A stretch of DNA of 64,000 bases from Ancylomarina longa (GCF_003996985.1 NZ_RJJX01000003.1:148646-212645); one strand, 5' to 3'. Positions 16,023-25,157 are shown, counted from the first letter of the stretch. Translations and numbers: made by a program. The notes: generated by a model from the sequence alone, not told the origin.

Positions 16023-17471
16023 ATGACAAGTTCTGAATCTTTCTTCCATACAAGAATTGAAGAAAAAAACATGGCTCCAGAAAATCCCATAACCTATCGT
16101 GATCAGTTAGCAACGCTAAAAGAAACAGGAAAACGAAGGTGGGTATATGCCCAAAAACCAAAAGGAAAACTATATAAGTATAGAAATATTGTGAGTTACA
16201 CATTGCTCTTAATACTATTTGGTTTGCCTTTTTTAAAATTGAATGGGGAGCCATTTTTATTGCTTAATATATTAGAGCGAAAATTCATTTTGTTTGGGGT
16301 TAGGTTTTGGCCTCAGGATTTCCATATTTTTCTCTACTCTATGATTACGCTTTTTGTATTTATAGTGTTTTTCACGGTGAGTTATGGACGAATATGGTGT
16401 GGTTGGGCTTGTCCTCAAACTGTATTCTTAGAATTTATTTTTCGTAAAATCGAATATTTGATTGAAGGAACACCACAGCAACAGCGTAAATTAGATGCTC
16501 AATCTTTAAATTTTAATAAGTTCTGGAAGAAAAGTGTAAAGTTAATCCTCTTCTATGCTATATGTTTTTTGATCACCAATATATTTTTATCCTATATTAT
16601 TGGAGTAGATGAATTATGGAAAATAATGAAGGATCCGATAGCACAACATAGTGCTGGTTTTACTGTTGCCGTACTATTTTCGGGAGTGATGCTTTTTGTT
16701 TTCACCAAATTGAGAGAGCAGGTATGCTCTATGATCTGTCCATATGGCAGATTGCAAGGGGTGCTGTTGGATTCCAATACGATTCTTGTAGCTTACGATT
16801 ATAAGAGAGGTGAGGAACGAGCTTCTTTGGAAGCAGGAGAAGATAGAAAAGCAGATGAAAAAGGGGATTGTATTGATTGCTATCAATGTGTTGACGTTTG
16901 CCCGACAGGAATAGATATTCGCAACGGAACACAGCTGGAATGTATCAATTGTTCTGCCTGTATTGATGAGTGTAATTCTGTGATGGATTGGATTGGTAGT
17001 CCGAAAGGATTAATTCGTTACGACTCTGAAAAAAATATTGCCGAAGGGAAGAAGAAGAACTGGCCAATTCGGAAAATTGCCTATACCATGGTACTCTGTA
17101 CCCTGATTAGTGCTGTGATTGGTTTGTTCGCGTCCAGATCTGAATTGGAAGCGATTATCTTGCGAACTCCGGGTTTGATGTATCAAAATCAAAAGGAAGG
17201 ATACATTAGTAATATGTATAACTTTAAGGTGGTTAATAAAACCACACACGAAATACCTATTCACTTTAAAATCCTAAATCATGAGGGGCAAATTGAGCTT
17301 ATAGGTGAGGAATCGAAAGCTGCGGCAAGTTCTATTCAGGAAGGTGTATTTTTTGCAATTCTATCTGAAAATGAAGTCTCCAGTGACAATATTCCAATCA
17401 CAATTGGAGTTTTTGCTGGAGAAGATTTAATTGAGGATGTCCAACTTACTTTTGTTGGCCCGAATAAATAA
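16023..17471 (+). CDS. ccoG: cbb3 oxidase accessory ferredoxin protein CcoG (FixG/RdxA)
   Basis: The 482-residue membrane protein has about five helices, the NapH-like motifs CGWACPQTVFLEF and CSMICPYGRLQG, and a two-cluster ferredoxin domain (CIDCYQCVDVCPTG and CINCSACIDECN, about residues 280-320). An Ig-like C-terminal domain follows the last helix. CcoG is thought to reduce Cu(II) to Cu(I) for cbb3 maturation. It is 24 bp upstream of ccoH. The start at 16023 adds 16 residues before the conserved part (ITYRDQLATLKETGKRRW), and Met17 is an alternative. Confidence 0.93.
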   Translation: MTSSESFFHTRIEEKNMAPENPITYRDQLATLKETGKRRWVYAQKPKGKLYKYRNIVSYTLLLILFGLPFLKLNGEPFLLLNILERKFILFGVRFWPQDFHIFLYSMITLFVFIVFFTVSYGRIWCGWACPQTVFLEFIFRKIEYLIEGTPQQQRKLDAQSLNFNKFWKKSVKLILFYAICFLITNIFLSYIIGVDELWKIMKDPIAQHSAGFTVAVLFSGVMLFVFTKLREQVCSMICPYGRLQGVLLDSNTILVAYDYKRGEERASLEAGEDRKADEKGDCIDCYQCVDVCPTGIDIRNGTQLECINCSACIDECNSVMDWIGSPKGLIRYDSEKNIAEGKKKNWPIRKIAYTMVLCTLISAVIGLFASRSELEAIILRTPGLMYQNQKEGYISNMYNFKVVNKTTHEIPIHFKILNHEGQIELIGEESKAAASSIQEGVFFAILSENEVSSDNIPITIGVFAGEDLIEDVQLTFVGPNK

Positions 17472-17495
17472 ATTAGTGATCTTAATGGAGAGGAA

Positions 17496-17942
17496 ATGAA
17501 AAAATTAAATTGGGGAACAAAGTTGGGATTTGTAGCATCGATATATGTTATTGGCATACTAGGATTTGTAGGTTTTAGTACCACACAAAATATTAATCTG
17601 GTATCTAAAAATTACTATCCAAAGGAGGTGAAATATCAGGATCAGATTGATAAAATAAAAAACTCGAAGGAATTAAAGGTTCCGGTAACTGTAAGTCAGG
17701 AGGCAGGAAAAATACAAATTCAATTTCCCGAAGGAATGCGCAGCAATATAGAGGGAAATATCATCTTTTATCGCCCTGCTGATTCCAATCAGGATTTGCA
17801 GTATAAAATTGCTCTTGATGAAAATGGAATTCAAACTGTGGATTCAAAGAATATGCATCAAGGCAGATATACAGTAAAAATTGATTGGGTTTATAAGAAT
17901 ATCCCTTACTATAAAGAAGAGGGAATATATTTGGCGAAATAA
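17496..17942 (+). CDS. ccoH: cbb3 assembly protein CcoH (FixH family)
   Basis: The 148-residue protein has one N-terminal membrane helix (GTKLGFVASIYVIGILGFVGF), the conserved NYYPKEVKYQDQIDK segment after it, and a small beta-rich periplasmic domain. These match FixH/CcoH, which accompanies CcoG and stays bound to the oxidase. It is 24 bp after ccoG and 33 bp before the SafE-type gene. Confidence 0.92.
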   Translation: MKKLNWGTKLGFVASIYVIGILGFVGFSTTQNINLVSKNYYPKEVKYQDQIDKIKNSKELKVPVTVSQEAGKIQIQFPEGMRSNIEGNIIFYRPADSNQDLQYKIALDENGIQTVDSKNMHQGRYTVKIDWVYKNIPYYKEEGIYLAK

Positions 17943-17975
17943 ATAGCAGATAGTTAGCAATAGAAAACAAAGAGG

Positions 17976-18707
17976 ATGGTTTATCTTTCAGCATTAACAT
18001 TAGGACTATTAGGGAGCTTTCATTGTGTGGGAATGTGTGGGCCAATTGCCATAGCAATCCCATTGAAAACTAATTCCTGGCTTGCAAGAATATCAGGTGG
18101 TGTTTTGTATAATGTAGGAAGGGCGATTACTTATGCTATCATGGGTGCATTTTTCGGATTGCTGGGCAGAGGTATGGTGATGAGTGGCTTTCAACAATGG
18201 GTGTCTGTCATTATGGGTGCCATCATGATCCTTAGTGTAATTACACCCTCTATTTACAAAAATAGATTTAATTCCAGTAAAGGTGTATTTTCCTATGTCG
18301 GGAAAGTGAAAGTATCACTTGGCAAACTATTTACACAACGTAGTTACACCTCCTTGTTCCTCATTGGTTTATTGAATGGATTATTACCCTGTGGTTTGGT
18401 TTATTTTGCAATAGCTGGGGCAATAGCTACTGGTTCCTCTGTAAGTGGAAGTCTTTTTATGTTTGTTTTCGGTTTGGGAACTATTCCTATGTTGCTTGCC
18501 GTTTCTTTAGTCGGAAATATGATTACCCTGGAGTTGAGAAAAAAAATCACCAGATTAATTCCTTATGCTATCGTATTCATCGGAATTTTGTTTATCCTTC
18601 GAGGATTGAGTCTCGGAATTCCATATTTAAGTCCACCGGCGAAAAAATTAGTTGTTCCTCCAATGCAAACAGGACAAGCAGTACAAACACCATCTTGTTG
18701 TCATTAA
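17976..18707 (+). CDS. SafE/DsbD-like membrane protein (COG2836 type), cbb3-linked
   Basis: The 243-residue protein has about six helices and the motif GSFHCVGMCGP (about residues 13-23) seen in the COG2836 (TauE/SafE, UrvT-like) family. A second motif NGLLPCGLVYFAIAGA occupies the second half, which resembles the membrane domain of DsbD. The C-terminus ends with SCCH, possibly a metal site. Family members are often found after ccoGH. Copper handling or thiol transfer for cbb3 assembly is the likely job, but the substrate is unproven and the label sulfite exporter should not be trusted. Confidence 0.82.
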   Translation: MVYLSALTLGLLGSFHCVGMCGPIAIAIPLKTNSWLARISGGVLYNVGRAITYAIMGAFFGLLGRGMVMSGFQQWVSVIMGAIMILSVITPSIYKNRFNSSKGVFSYVGKVKVSLGKLFTQRSYTSLFLIGLLNGLLPCGLVYFAIAGAIATGSSVSGSLFMFVFGLGTIPMLLAVSLVGNMITLELRKKITRLIPYAIVFIGILFILRGLSLGIPYLSPPAKKLVVPPMQTGQAVQTPSCCH

Positions 18708-18786
18708 TATTTCTGAATGGAATTAAGATATTTTGAGGATTAATTTATACACATATGGCCGATAAGATGGCTTTAATAAACAAGGT

Positions 18787-19341
18787 ATGAAGCAAGAGGA
18801 ATTAAAAACCTGGGTTAATGATTTTACAGATGATTTATACCAATGGGCTTTTTATAAAACAAGTTCTGCTGTAACGGCTGAAGATTTGGTACAGGAAACA
18901 TTCCTTGCTGCAGCCGAAAGACTTCAATCTTTTAAAGGAAATAGCGCTCCAAAAACCTGGCTTTTTGCCATTTTAAATCACAAAATAATTGATTATTACC
19001 GAAAGAAGAATAGTCAACCGATAACTCTTGATAACAATCTGTTTTCTGGTTTCTTTGATGAAGATGGAGATTGGAAAAAGGAGAAGCGTCCGAAAAATTG
19101 GTTCGAGGAAGAGGAGCAGTTATTGGATGATGATGATTTCCAAAAAGTATTACAAGAATGTATGCATGCTTTGCCTGAAGTCTGGAATCATTGTCTTCAA
19201 TTAAAATATCTCTCTGAAAAGAAAGGTGCTGAAATCTGTCAGGAATTAGATTTAAGTACGACCAATTTTTGGCAAATTGTTCACAGAGCAAAATTACAAG
19301 TTCGAAATTGTGTTGAGATCAATTGGTACCAGCATAATTAA
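18787..19341 (+). CDS. ECF-type RNA polymerase sigma factor
   Basis: The 184-residue protein shows sigma region 2 (AEDLVQETFLAAAERLQSF, then APKTWLFAILNHKIIDYYRKK, about residues 33-80) and region 4 (LPEVWNHCLQLKYLSEKKGAEICQ, about 125-150, followed by a helix-turn-helix). An acidic linker of about 45 residues joins them. It would direct polymerase to a small regulon. The following gene encodes a small Cys-containing protein that may be its anti-sigma factor. It lies 79 bp after the cbb3-linked SafE-type gene, in the same direction. Confidence 0.92.
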   Translation: MKQEELKTWVNDFTDDLYQWAFYKTSSAVTAEDLVQETFLAAAERLQSFKGNSAPKTWLFAILNHKIIDYYRKKNSQPITLDNNLFSGFFDEDGDWKKEKRPKNWFEEEEQLLDDDDFQKVLQECMHALPEVWNHCLQLKYLSEKKGAEICQELDLSTTNFWQIVHRAKLQVRNCVEINWYQHN

Positions 19342-19362
19342 TGAACGAAACAAACTATTTCT

Positions 19363-19632
19363 ATGAAAAGACTCATGCATTTTTTTCTTCTATCTTGTTA
19401 TAAAGCAACGGAGTTAATGGAAAAAAGATTTCACTTGAAATTATCACGCAAGGAAAAAATCCAACTCCAATTGCATAAGATGATGTGTTCGGCATGTGCT
19501 AATTACGAGAAGGAAAGTATCATCATCGAAAAAGGAATTTCAAAAATGGGTGAAAATCCGAAGAATTTAGAAGGGTTAGAGAGCCTTAAGAAGAAAATTA
19601 CCGATAAATTAGATCAGAATTATGCGAACTAA
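19363..19632 (+). CDS. Small Cys-containing protein, possible zinc-binding anti-sigma factor
   Basis: An 89-residue cytosolic protein with no membrane helix. Cys residues at about 12 (SCYKATEL) and in MMCSACANYEKE (about 43-50) with a His at about 39 (LHKMMC) could bind zinc as in zf-HC2 anti-sigma factors. Small proteins of this kind often follow ECF sigma genes in Bacteroidota. It is 21 bp after the sigma gene and overlaps the next gene by 11 bp, so the three are probably translated together. The function is inferred. Confidence 0.7.
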   Translation: MKRLMHFFLLSCYKATELMEKRFHLKLSRKEKIQLQLHKMMCSACANYEKESIIIEKGISKMGENPKNLEGLESLKKKITDKLDQNYAN

Positions 19633-19852
19633 GGTCATAAAATACATCGAATTGGCCAGGGAAAAAGATAGCCTGAGGAGAGCCGTTAAAGTTGCCCTAT
19701 TAGTTGGTGTAATTTTAAATATGATTAATAACCCACTATTGTTTAGTTTCGAACATTATCGCGAAATTAGGGTAGACAGAGTTTTACTTACTTTTTTCGT
19801 ACCCTTTTGTGTTTCTCTCTACTCCTCCGTATTGGCTAATAGCAAGAAATAG
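19622..19852 (+). CDS. nrtS: NrtS-like small membrane protein
   Basis: The 76-residue protein has two membrane helices and matches the NrtS pattern: RRAVKVALLVGVILNMINN in the first helix region and VDRVLLTFFVPFCVSLYSSV in the second. NrtS has been described as a small nitrate/nitrite uptake protein in cyanobacteria. The role here is unproven. It overlaps the putative anti-sigma gene by 11 bp, so it belongs to the sigma operon rather than to a nitrate pathway visible in this window. Confidence 0.75.
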   Translation: MRTKVIKYIELAREKDSLRRAVKVALLVGVILNMINNPLLFSFEHYREIRVDRVLLTFFVPFCVSLYSSVLANSKK

Positions 19853-19976
19853 GTATATCCAATTTCTATTTTCCAATACAAGGGGTAATAATGGAATTCT
19901 ATACTAAATGGGAACAGCCTTTGTTGATTGAGAAATACCTCTGATTTAAATAAGCTTACAGCAGTTAAATTATAAA

Positions 19977-20711
19977 ATGATGCACAAAGCAATAACACTA
20001 TTTATTCCTATTCTTTTATTTTTTTCTGCCTGTGGGCAAAAGGAAGGTATTAATCAACTGGATGCACTTGAATTTGAGAAACAAATCCAGAAAGAACAGG
20101 CCATATTGCTTGATGTTCGTACGTTGAATGAATATAAGAATGGACATATACAGAATGCCGGACAGCTTAATTATTATGCATTGAATTTCAAAAGGAAACT
20201 TCTTTTACTTCCCAAAGATCAGCCCATTTATTTATACTGCAATACAGGATATCGAAGCAATAGAGCTGCCAGAATATTAAAGGATAATGCGTATCTGCAA
20301 GTGTTTAATCTGGAGCATGGCATTATGGAGTGGAATCTGAAAAATCTGAATGTAGAAAAATCTCCTGATGCTAAACCCGATTTAGATCATCAAATGAAAA
20401 AGGAAGCATTTGAAAGATGGATAGAATCGGATTCGCTTGTGTTTATTGATTTTTACGCTCCCTGGTGTGGCCCTTGTCGCAAGATGATGCCGATGATAGA
20501 TAGTTTAAAAGTGAATTATCATAAGAAACTAAAAATCCTAAAAATTAATTCGGATGCCAGTAAACAACTGATGAAAGAATTAAAGATGAATAGTGTTCCC
20601 TATTTGGTATTATATCGTCGAGGGGAAATTCTTTTTTCGCACAAAGGGAGTATTACAAAAAGGGAGTTAATTGACATTTTCGAAAAGCATCTCTCTCCTA
20701 ATTCTAAATAA
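19977..20711 (+). CDS. Rhodanese-thioredoxin fusion lipoprotein
   Basis: The 244-residue protein has a lipoprotein signal ending FFSAC (C19). A rhodanese domain (about 25-125) carries the active Cys C88 in the loop CNTGYRSN, and a thioredoxin domain (about 135-240) carries the WC164GPC167 site. Such fusions could move sulfane sulfur and reduce persulfides or disulfides outside the inner membrane. It lies 125 bp after NrtS, with no terminator seen between, in the same direction as the cbb3 block. The target is unknown. Confidence 0.9.
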   Translation: MMHKAITLFIPILLFFSACGQKEGINQLDALEFEKQIQKEQAILLDVRTLNEYKNGHIQNAGQLNYYALNFKRKLLLLPKDQPIYLYCNTGYRSNRAARILKDNAYLQVFNLEHGIMEWNLKNLNVEKSPDAKPDLDHQMKKEAFERWIESDSLVFIDFYAPWCGPCRKMMPMIDSLKVNYHKKLKILKINSDASKQLMKELKMNSVPYLVLYRRGEILFSHKGSITKRELIDIFEKHLSPNSK

Positions 20712-20807
20712 AATTATCTTCTTTTCATTTTTTTTAATCTTTTTTGTCAGGATTCAAAAATGATACGACTGTTTGGGTGAATTAAAAATTTATTCAAGCA
20801 TTATATC

Positions 20808-21287
20808 ATGAATCCAAAAAAGAAAAAAATCATAAAAATTGCAGCAATCCTGATCGTTGTTGGTTTGCTCACAGGTGGCGGAGTTATGCTTTATCTCTTT
20901 AATATGCCACACCGAAATGTACAGGAAACTTCCACAGATTATAGTTTGAGTAGTACCGAATTGGTTGTTGAATATCTAAAGAGTTCCGATGCTGCAGATG
21001 AGAAATATCTTGCCGAAGATGGAGATTCTAAAGTCTTGGAAATAACAGGAACCGTAAAGAAAATAAGCGAAGATTTTAAAGGTCAAAAAGTTATTTTGCT
21101 TCAAAATAAATCGGATGAAGCAGGAGTTCGCTGCGCTTTTACTACAGACACCAACCCTCATGTTACCAGTGTTAAGATGGGAGAAATACATACCATTAAA
21201 GGGGTGATACGTTCCGGAGTTTCTTTCGATCCCGATTTAGAACTTTACGAAAATGCAATCCTTGAAAAATGTGATTTAATTAAATAA
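20808..21287 (+). CDS. Membrane-anchored OB-fold (tRNA_anti-like) protein
   Basis: The 159-residue protein has an N-terminal anchor after MNPKKKKIIK (helix about 10-31) and an exported domain (about 50-159) with the pattern VLEITGTVKKIS and IHTIKGVIRSG, typical of the tRNA_anti-like OB-fold family of Bacteroidota. It is unlikely to bind tRNA, since it is exported. It is 30 bp upstream of a YceI gene, and the two probably work together in the periplasm. Function unknown. Confidence 0.8.
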   Translation: MNPKKKKIIKIAAILIVVGLLTGGGVMLYLFNMPHRNVQETSTDYSLSSTELVVEYLKSSDAADEKYLAEDGDSKVLEITGTVKKISEDFKGQKVILLQNKSDEAGVRCAFTTDTNPHVTSVKMGEIHTIKGVIRSGVSFDPDLELYENAILEKCDLIK

Positions 21288-21317
21288 AAATATATAACAC
21301 TTATAAAAAATACGAAA

Positions 21318-21875
21318 ATGAAAAAAAACAGCATATTATTTAGCGGATTGGTAGTGATTTTTATCTTTTCCACTCTAGCCTTACAGGCAGAAAAATTGGT
21401 TAGCTACAAAACACATTTTAAGTTTTATTCTCATACTTCTGTCGAAGATATCGAAGCTAATAACTACGCAGCAGTTGGTACAATTGATCCGGAAAGTGGA
21501 GTAGTTGTTTTTTCGGTTCCCATGCAGGGTTTCGAATTTGAAAAAGCATTGATGCAAAAGCATTTCAACAGCGGTAACTTTTTAAACACTAAAAAATTTC
21601 CGAAGGCAAAACTAAAAGCACAAATCACCAATCTTAATGAGATTGACTTTACGAAAGACGGAATTTATCCAGCCATGGTTGAAGGGGATTTAACTATTAA
21701 GGGAGTAAGTCAAAAAATAAAGGAAAAGGGTACGGTTACAGTGAAAGGGAATCAAGTGACCGTAGATAGTAAGTTCAACCTTACACTTGTTGATTATGGA
21801 ATCTCATTTGTAAAGGGAAAACCCTCGACAAATGTTGCTAAAACAGTAGAAGTGACTGTGAAAGCAGAATATTAA
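21318..21875 (+). CDS. YceI family periplasmic lipid-binding-type protein
   Basis: The 185-residue protein has a signal peptide (1-24, ending LQAEK) and a YceI beta-barrel: KTHFKFYSHTSVEDIEA near the start, MQKHFNSGNFLNTKKFPKA in the middle and AMVEGDLTIKGVSQKI later. The family binds isoprenoid or quinone-like lipids in a barrel. It sits between the OB-fold gene (30 bp) and a thioredoxin gene (30 bp), so it is part of a small exported module. The ligand cannot be read from the sequence. Confidence 0.9.
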   Translation: MKKNSILFSGLVVIFIFSTLALQAEKLVSYKTHFKFYSHTSVEDIEANNYAAVGTIDPESGVVVFSVPMQGFEFEKALMQKHFNSGNFLNTKKFPKAKLKAQITNLNEIDFTKDGIYPAMVEGDLTIKGVSQKIKEKGTVTVKGNQVTVDSKFNLTLVDYGISFVKGKPSTNVAKTVEVTVKAEY

Positions 21876-21905
21876 AATAAATACTTAAACAATAAATATT
21901 GCGAT

Positions 21906-22346
21906 ATGAAAAAATTAGCAATTCTTGCAGCAGGTATCATTCTATTGATATTTGTTGCTGCAAAATACGCAGACAAGGAATCGGATACTGCGGGCAATTC
22001 GGGGATTACATTTTTCACAGGTTCGTGGGAGCAGGCTGTAGAATTGGCAAAGCAGGAAAACAAACCAATTTTTTTAGATATATCTACCAGTTGGTGTGGT
22101 TATTGTCGTAGGATGAAAGCTAATGTTTTTACTGATGCGGATGTTGCGGCTTTTTACAATGCCTCTTTTATTAACGTTTCTCTGGATGCAGAGCATGGTG
22201 AAGGAAGCGTATTAGCTGGAAAATATAGGGTTAGTGCCTATCCAAGCTTTCTATTTTTTAATTCTGATGGTAGCTTTTCCTCTCAGACTGCAGGCTATCG
22301 CAATTCTGACAATTTTCTGGAATTGGGTAAACGAAATAAAAAATAG
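21906..22346 (+). CDS. Exported thioredoxin-family protein
   Basis: The 146-residue protein has an N-terminal membrane segment (about 4-20) and a thioredoxin fold with WC64GYC67RRMK, a site often seen in DUF255/thioredoxin_7-type proteins. The cis-Pro region YRVSAYPSFLFF is present. It would reduce or isomerise disulfides outside the inner membrane. It is the last gene of the 6.7-22.3 kb plus-strand block, and a hairpin follows. Confidence 0.88.
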   Translation: MKKLAILAAGIILLIFVAAKYADKESDTAGNSGITFFTGSWEQAVELAKQENKPIFLDISTSWCGYCRRMKANVFTDADVAAFYNASFINVSLDAEHGEGSVLAGKYRVSAYPSFLFFNSDGSFSSQTAGYRNSDNFLELGKRNKK

Positions 22347-22366
22347 AATTTCGTTAGGATTGGTTT

Positions 22367-22415
22367 GCCCGGAGTAAGTTGTTTTTCACCTCTTGCTACG
22401 GGCTTCTTTATTTTT
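22367..22415 (+). terminator. Probable terminator at the end of the respiratory/redox block
   Basis: An imperfect 12-bp stem (GCCCGGAGTAAG with CTTGCTACGGGC, two mismatches) surrounds a T-rich loop and is followed by TTCTTTATTTTT. It lies 20 bp after the thioredoxin gene. Confidence 0.6.
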
Positions 22416-22486
22416 AAAGTAATGCTATTAGACAAACTTATTCCTTTCAATTCAGGATTTTATTCTAAATCTATATCAAAAATAAA

Positions 22487-23047
22487 ATGAGTAGAATTAA
22501 AGTTATTCCGTATCCCGAAGCAAATGGTAGGCTGAAAGAAATATACGATGAATTAATTGCAAAAAGGGGCAAGCTTGCTGATGTGCACATGATTCAAAGT
22601 TTACGACCCGAAAGCATCGTAAAACATATGGAACTATACCTAGAGATCATGTTTAGTAAATCGGAATTAACCCGTTCTCAACGCGAAATGATGGCTGTAA
22701 TTGTATCCGTAGCAAATCAGTGTTCCTATTGCCAAATCCATCATGCTGAGGCCTTAAATCATTATTGGAAAAATGAGGAAAAAATAAAAATTCTAAAATC
22801 AGATTTTAATAAACTCGATCTTTCTGCCAGGGATAAGAAGCTGTGTCAATATGCCGATATTCTTACAAAATATCCTGAAAAGGCTGTTGAAACTGATATT
22901 ACGATTCCGCTTAGCGAAGCAGGTTGTAGCGACCAGGCTATTCTCGATGCCAGTTTGGTGGTGGCCTATTTTAATTTTGTGAATCGTCTGGTTCTGGCTT
23001 TGGGAGTAACTATTGAGCATGATGGTGGTAAAGATTTTAAATATTAA
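22487..23047 (+). CDS. AhpD/carboxymuconolactone decarboxylase-like peroxidase-related protein
   Basis: The 186-residue all-helical protein has the AhpD-type site CSYCQIHHAEAL (Cys-x2-Cys-x2-His, about residues 79-90) within MMAVIVSVANQCSYC. It fits the uncharacterised peroxidase-related family. It would be a small disulfide reductase or peroxidase in the cytosol. It stands alone, with 140 bp upstream and 117 bp downstream. Confidence 0.88.
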   Translation: MSRIKVIPYPEANGRLKEIYDELIAKRGKLADVHMIQSLRPESIVKHMELYLEIMFSKSELTRSQREMMAVIVSVANQCSYCQIHHAEALNHYWKNEEKIKILKSDFNKLDLSARDKKLCQYADILTKYPEKAVETDITIPLSEAGCSDQAILDASLVVAYFNFVNRLVLALGVTIEHDGGKDFKY

Positions 23048-23164
23048 GGGATGTTTTCCAATTTCTAGGACCATATAGATAGACTTGATTTCCTCATGAT
23101 ATGCTCCTCTCTGTGTACCAAAATACTTATCTTTCTACTATAAAAAACAATACAATATATAATC

Positions 23165-24592
23165 ATGAAAGAATCCGACATTCTTAGCGAAGCCTTGGTG
23201 AAAATAAAGAACTATATAGCTGCTAATAAAGACCAAGACGCTCCTATCGTAAAGTTTAGAACTCCTGCCGACTTAGATAAAATTATTCATTTCACAGTAG
23301 ATACTGCGGGAGTATCGGAAAATGAATTTCTCGATTTGTTAGATAAATATTTGGAGTATTCGGTTCATACGGGAAACAAGCAATTTTTAAATCAGCTATA
23401 TTCCGGCTTCAATTTCCCTGCTTTTATAGGCGAAATATTTAGCACTTTGGCAAATACTTCGATGTACACCTACGAGGTTGCCCCGGTGGCAACCAGCATC
23501 GAGAAGGAAATGATTGCGCTGATGAATAGCTATACTGGCTATTCCGATGGTGATGGTATATTTGTTACCGGAGGGAGTAATGCCAATTTGATTGCTATGT
23601 TTTCGGCTCGTAACAGAATTCTGCCCGACAGTCGTTTCGAGGGTTACGACCGCAAGGTGAAACTAAAAGCTTTTGTGAACGAACAGGCGCATTATTCTTT
23701 TGATACTGCTGCTAATGTTTTGGGAATTGGCTCTAAAAATGTTGTTAAAGTTAAATCCGATGTAACCGGGAAAATGATTCCTGCAGAATTGGAGAAAAAC
23801 ATTCTCGAGACCATAGCGAGAAATGAAAAGCCATTCTTCGTGGCGGCAACTTGTGCTACTACGCTATTAGGTGCCTACGATCCATTAGATGAAATTGCCG
23901 CTATTTGTAAAAAATACAAGCTTTGGCTTCATGCCGATGGTTCATTTGGTGGTTCTTTAATATTAAGCGATCAGTATAAGGCTTTAATGAAAGGTATTGA
24001 AAGGACGGATTCTTTTGCATGGAATCCTCATAAATTGATGAATATCCCTTTGATATGTTCCGCTTTATTGGTGAAAAAAAGAGGAACGCTTCAGCATAAT
24101 ATTACTGATATTAATGCCGATTATATTTTTCATGATATTGATGAGATAGAGGATCTTGGTAAAAAATCGATTCAATGTGGTCGAAAAGTAGATGCTGTAA
24201 AATTGTGGTTTGCCTGGAAATATTTCGGATTGAAAAACTATCAGAAACGAATCGATAACCTAATTAATATGGCAATTTATGCAGCCAAAAAGATTAGCGA
24301 TCATCCTCAGTTGGAAATGCTGGTACCGCGTCAATCCTTTGCAGTTTGCTTCCGTTATGTGCCAAAATTCAAGACCGATTTAAATCAATTTAATCTCGAT
24401 TTGAGGGAACAATTACGAAAGAGTGGGAAATCAATTGTCAACTACGGATATATTCGAAAAAGTCTGGCTATCCGCCTGGTGATTACCAATGGAGAACTTT
24501 TGGAAGCAGATATGGATCTCTTTTTTAAGAATCTGTTGGATGCTGCTAATAATCTGGAGAGTAAATGCCAGCTCGAATTGGAGATACATTAA
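23165..24592 (+). CDS. PLP-dependent group II amino acid decarboxylase
   Basis: The 475-residue protein is of the glutamate/aromatic/cysteine-sulfinate decarboxylase group. It has the PLP-stacking region (EQAHYSF, His about 176), the aspartate in LHADGSFGG (D258) and the Schiff-base lysine K290 in WNPHKLM. NQLYSGF near the start and GIFVTGGSNANL add support. Substrate cannot be fixed: glutamate, aspartate, cysteine sulfinate and diaminobutyrate are all used by relatives. It appears monocistronic. Confidence 0.9.
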   Translation: MKESDILSEALVKIKNYIAANKDQDAPIVKFRTPADLDKIIHFTVDTAGVSENEFLDLLDKYLEYSVHTGNKQFLNQLYSGFNFPAFIGEIFSTLANTSMYTYEVAPVATSIEKEMIALMNSYTGYSDGDGIFVTGGSNANLIAMFSARNRILPDSRFEGYDRKVKLKAFVNEQAHYSFDTAANVLGIGSKNVVKVKSDVTGKMIPAELEKNILETIARNEKPFFVAATCATTLLGAYDPLDEIAAICKKYKLWLHADGSFGGSLILSDQYKALMKGIERTDSFAWNPHKLMNIPLICSALLVKKRGTLQHNITDINADYIFHDIDEIEDLGKKSIQCGRKVDAVKLWFAWKYFGLKNYQKRIDNLINMAIYAAKKISDHPQLEMLVPRQSFAVCFRYVPKFKTDLNQFNLDLREQLRKSGKSIVNYGYIRKSLAIRLVITNGELLEADMDLFFKNLLDAANNLESKCQLELEIH

Positions 24593-24890
24593 ACTTGTAA
24601 TCCAGTAATGATATACTCTATTGGCGATAATAATTAAGTAATAATTTTACCGCCATTTTCTGCCCATACATTATTTCAATTGTTTCCATGCTAGATTACT
24701 TGTACATTAAGGTTCGAATATTGATTCCTAATCTATTGCATAAAGGAATTTAAGAATTTTATTATATATATCAGCTATGAAAAATCCTGTAGATTAATTC
24801 TGCAAGATGGTATCATAAAGTATAAAAAAGATTTTTTCTATCCTGCGCAATAGTCGAATCTATCTTCCGCACACTATTAATTCTAAAACT
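24593..24890. other. Gene-free gap
   Basis: About 300 AT-rich bases between the decarboxylase and the SEC-C gene. No open frame with a plausible start, hairpin terminator or tRNA was found. Confidence 0.5.
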
Positions 24891-25157
24891 ATGAAACGAC
24901 TATTAAATCGCTTTTTAAAATTGATGGACTCCAAAGAGGAGGAAAAGTTCTACTATATTAGAGTGGAACGAAATGATAAGTGTTATTGCGACAGTGGAAA
25001 GAAATATAAATCCTGTCATTTTCCGGAACATCAAAAGAAGAGTAAACTAGCTGTAAAGAAAATTAATGAGCTAACTGGAGAACAAAGTATAAAAATTTTG
25101 AGTGTGAAAAGATTACGAAAAGAACACTATCGGGTTAAATCAAATTTAATAGGATAA
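24891..25157 (+). CDS. Small SEC-C motif protein
   Basis: The 88-residue protein carries one SEC-C zinc motif, RNDKCYCDSGKKYKSCHF (about residues 28-45), like the one at the end of SecA. A basic N-terminal helix and a Lys-rich C-terminus surround it. SEC-C binds zinc and contacts ribosome or SecB in SecA. Here it is a stand-alone domain of unknown role. It is isolated, with gaps of 300 and 540 bp on each side. Confidence 0.75.
   Translation: MKRLLNRFLKLMDSKEEEKFYYIRVERNDKCYCDSGKKYKSCHFPEHQKKSKLAVKKINELTGEQSIKILSVKRLRKEHYRVKSNLIG

Noticed and set aside
17976-18707. Annotation as sulfite exporter
   Set aside because: The GSFHCVGMCGP motif and the position after ccoGH fit the COG2836/DsbD-like branch linked to cbb3 assembly. 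No sulfite genes are near.
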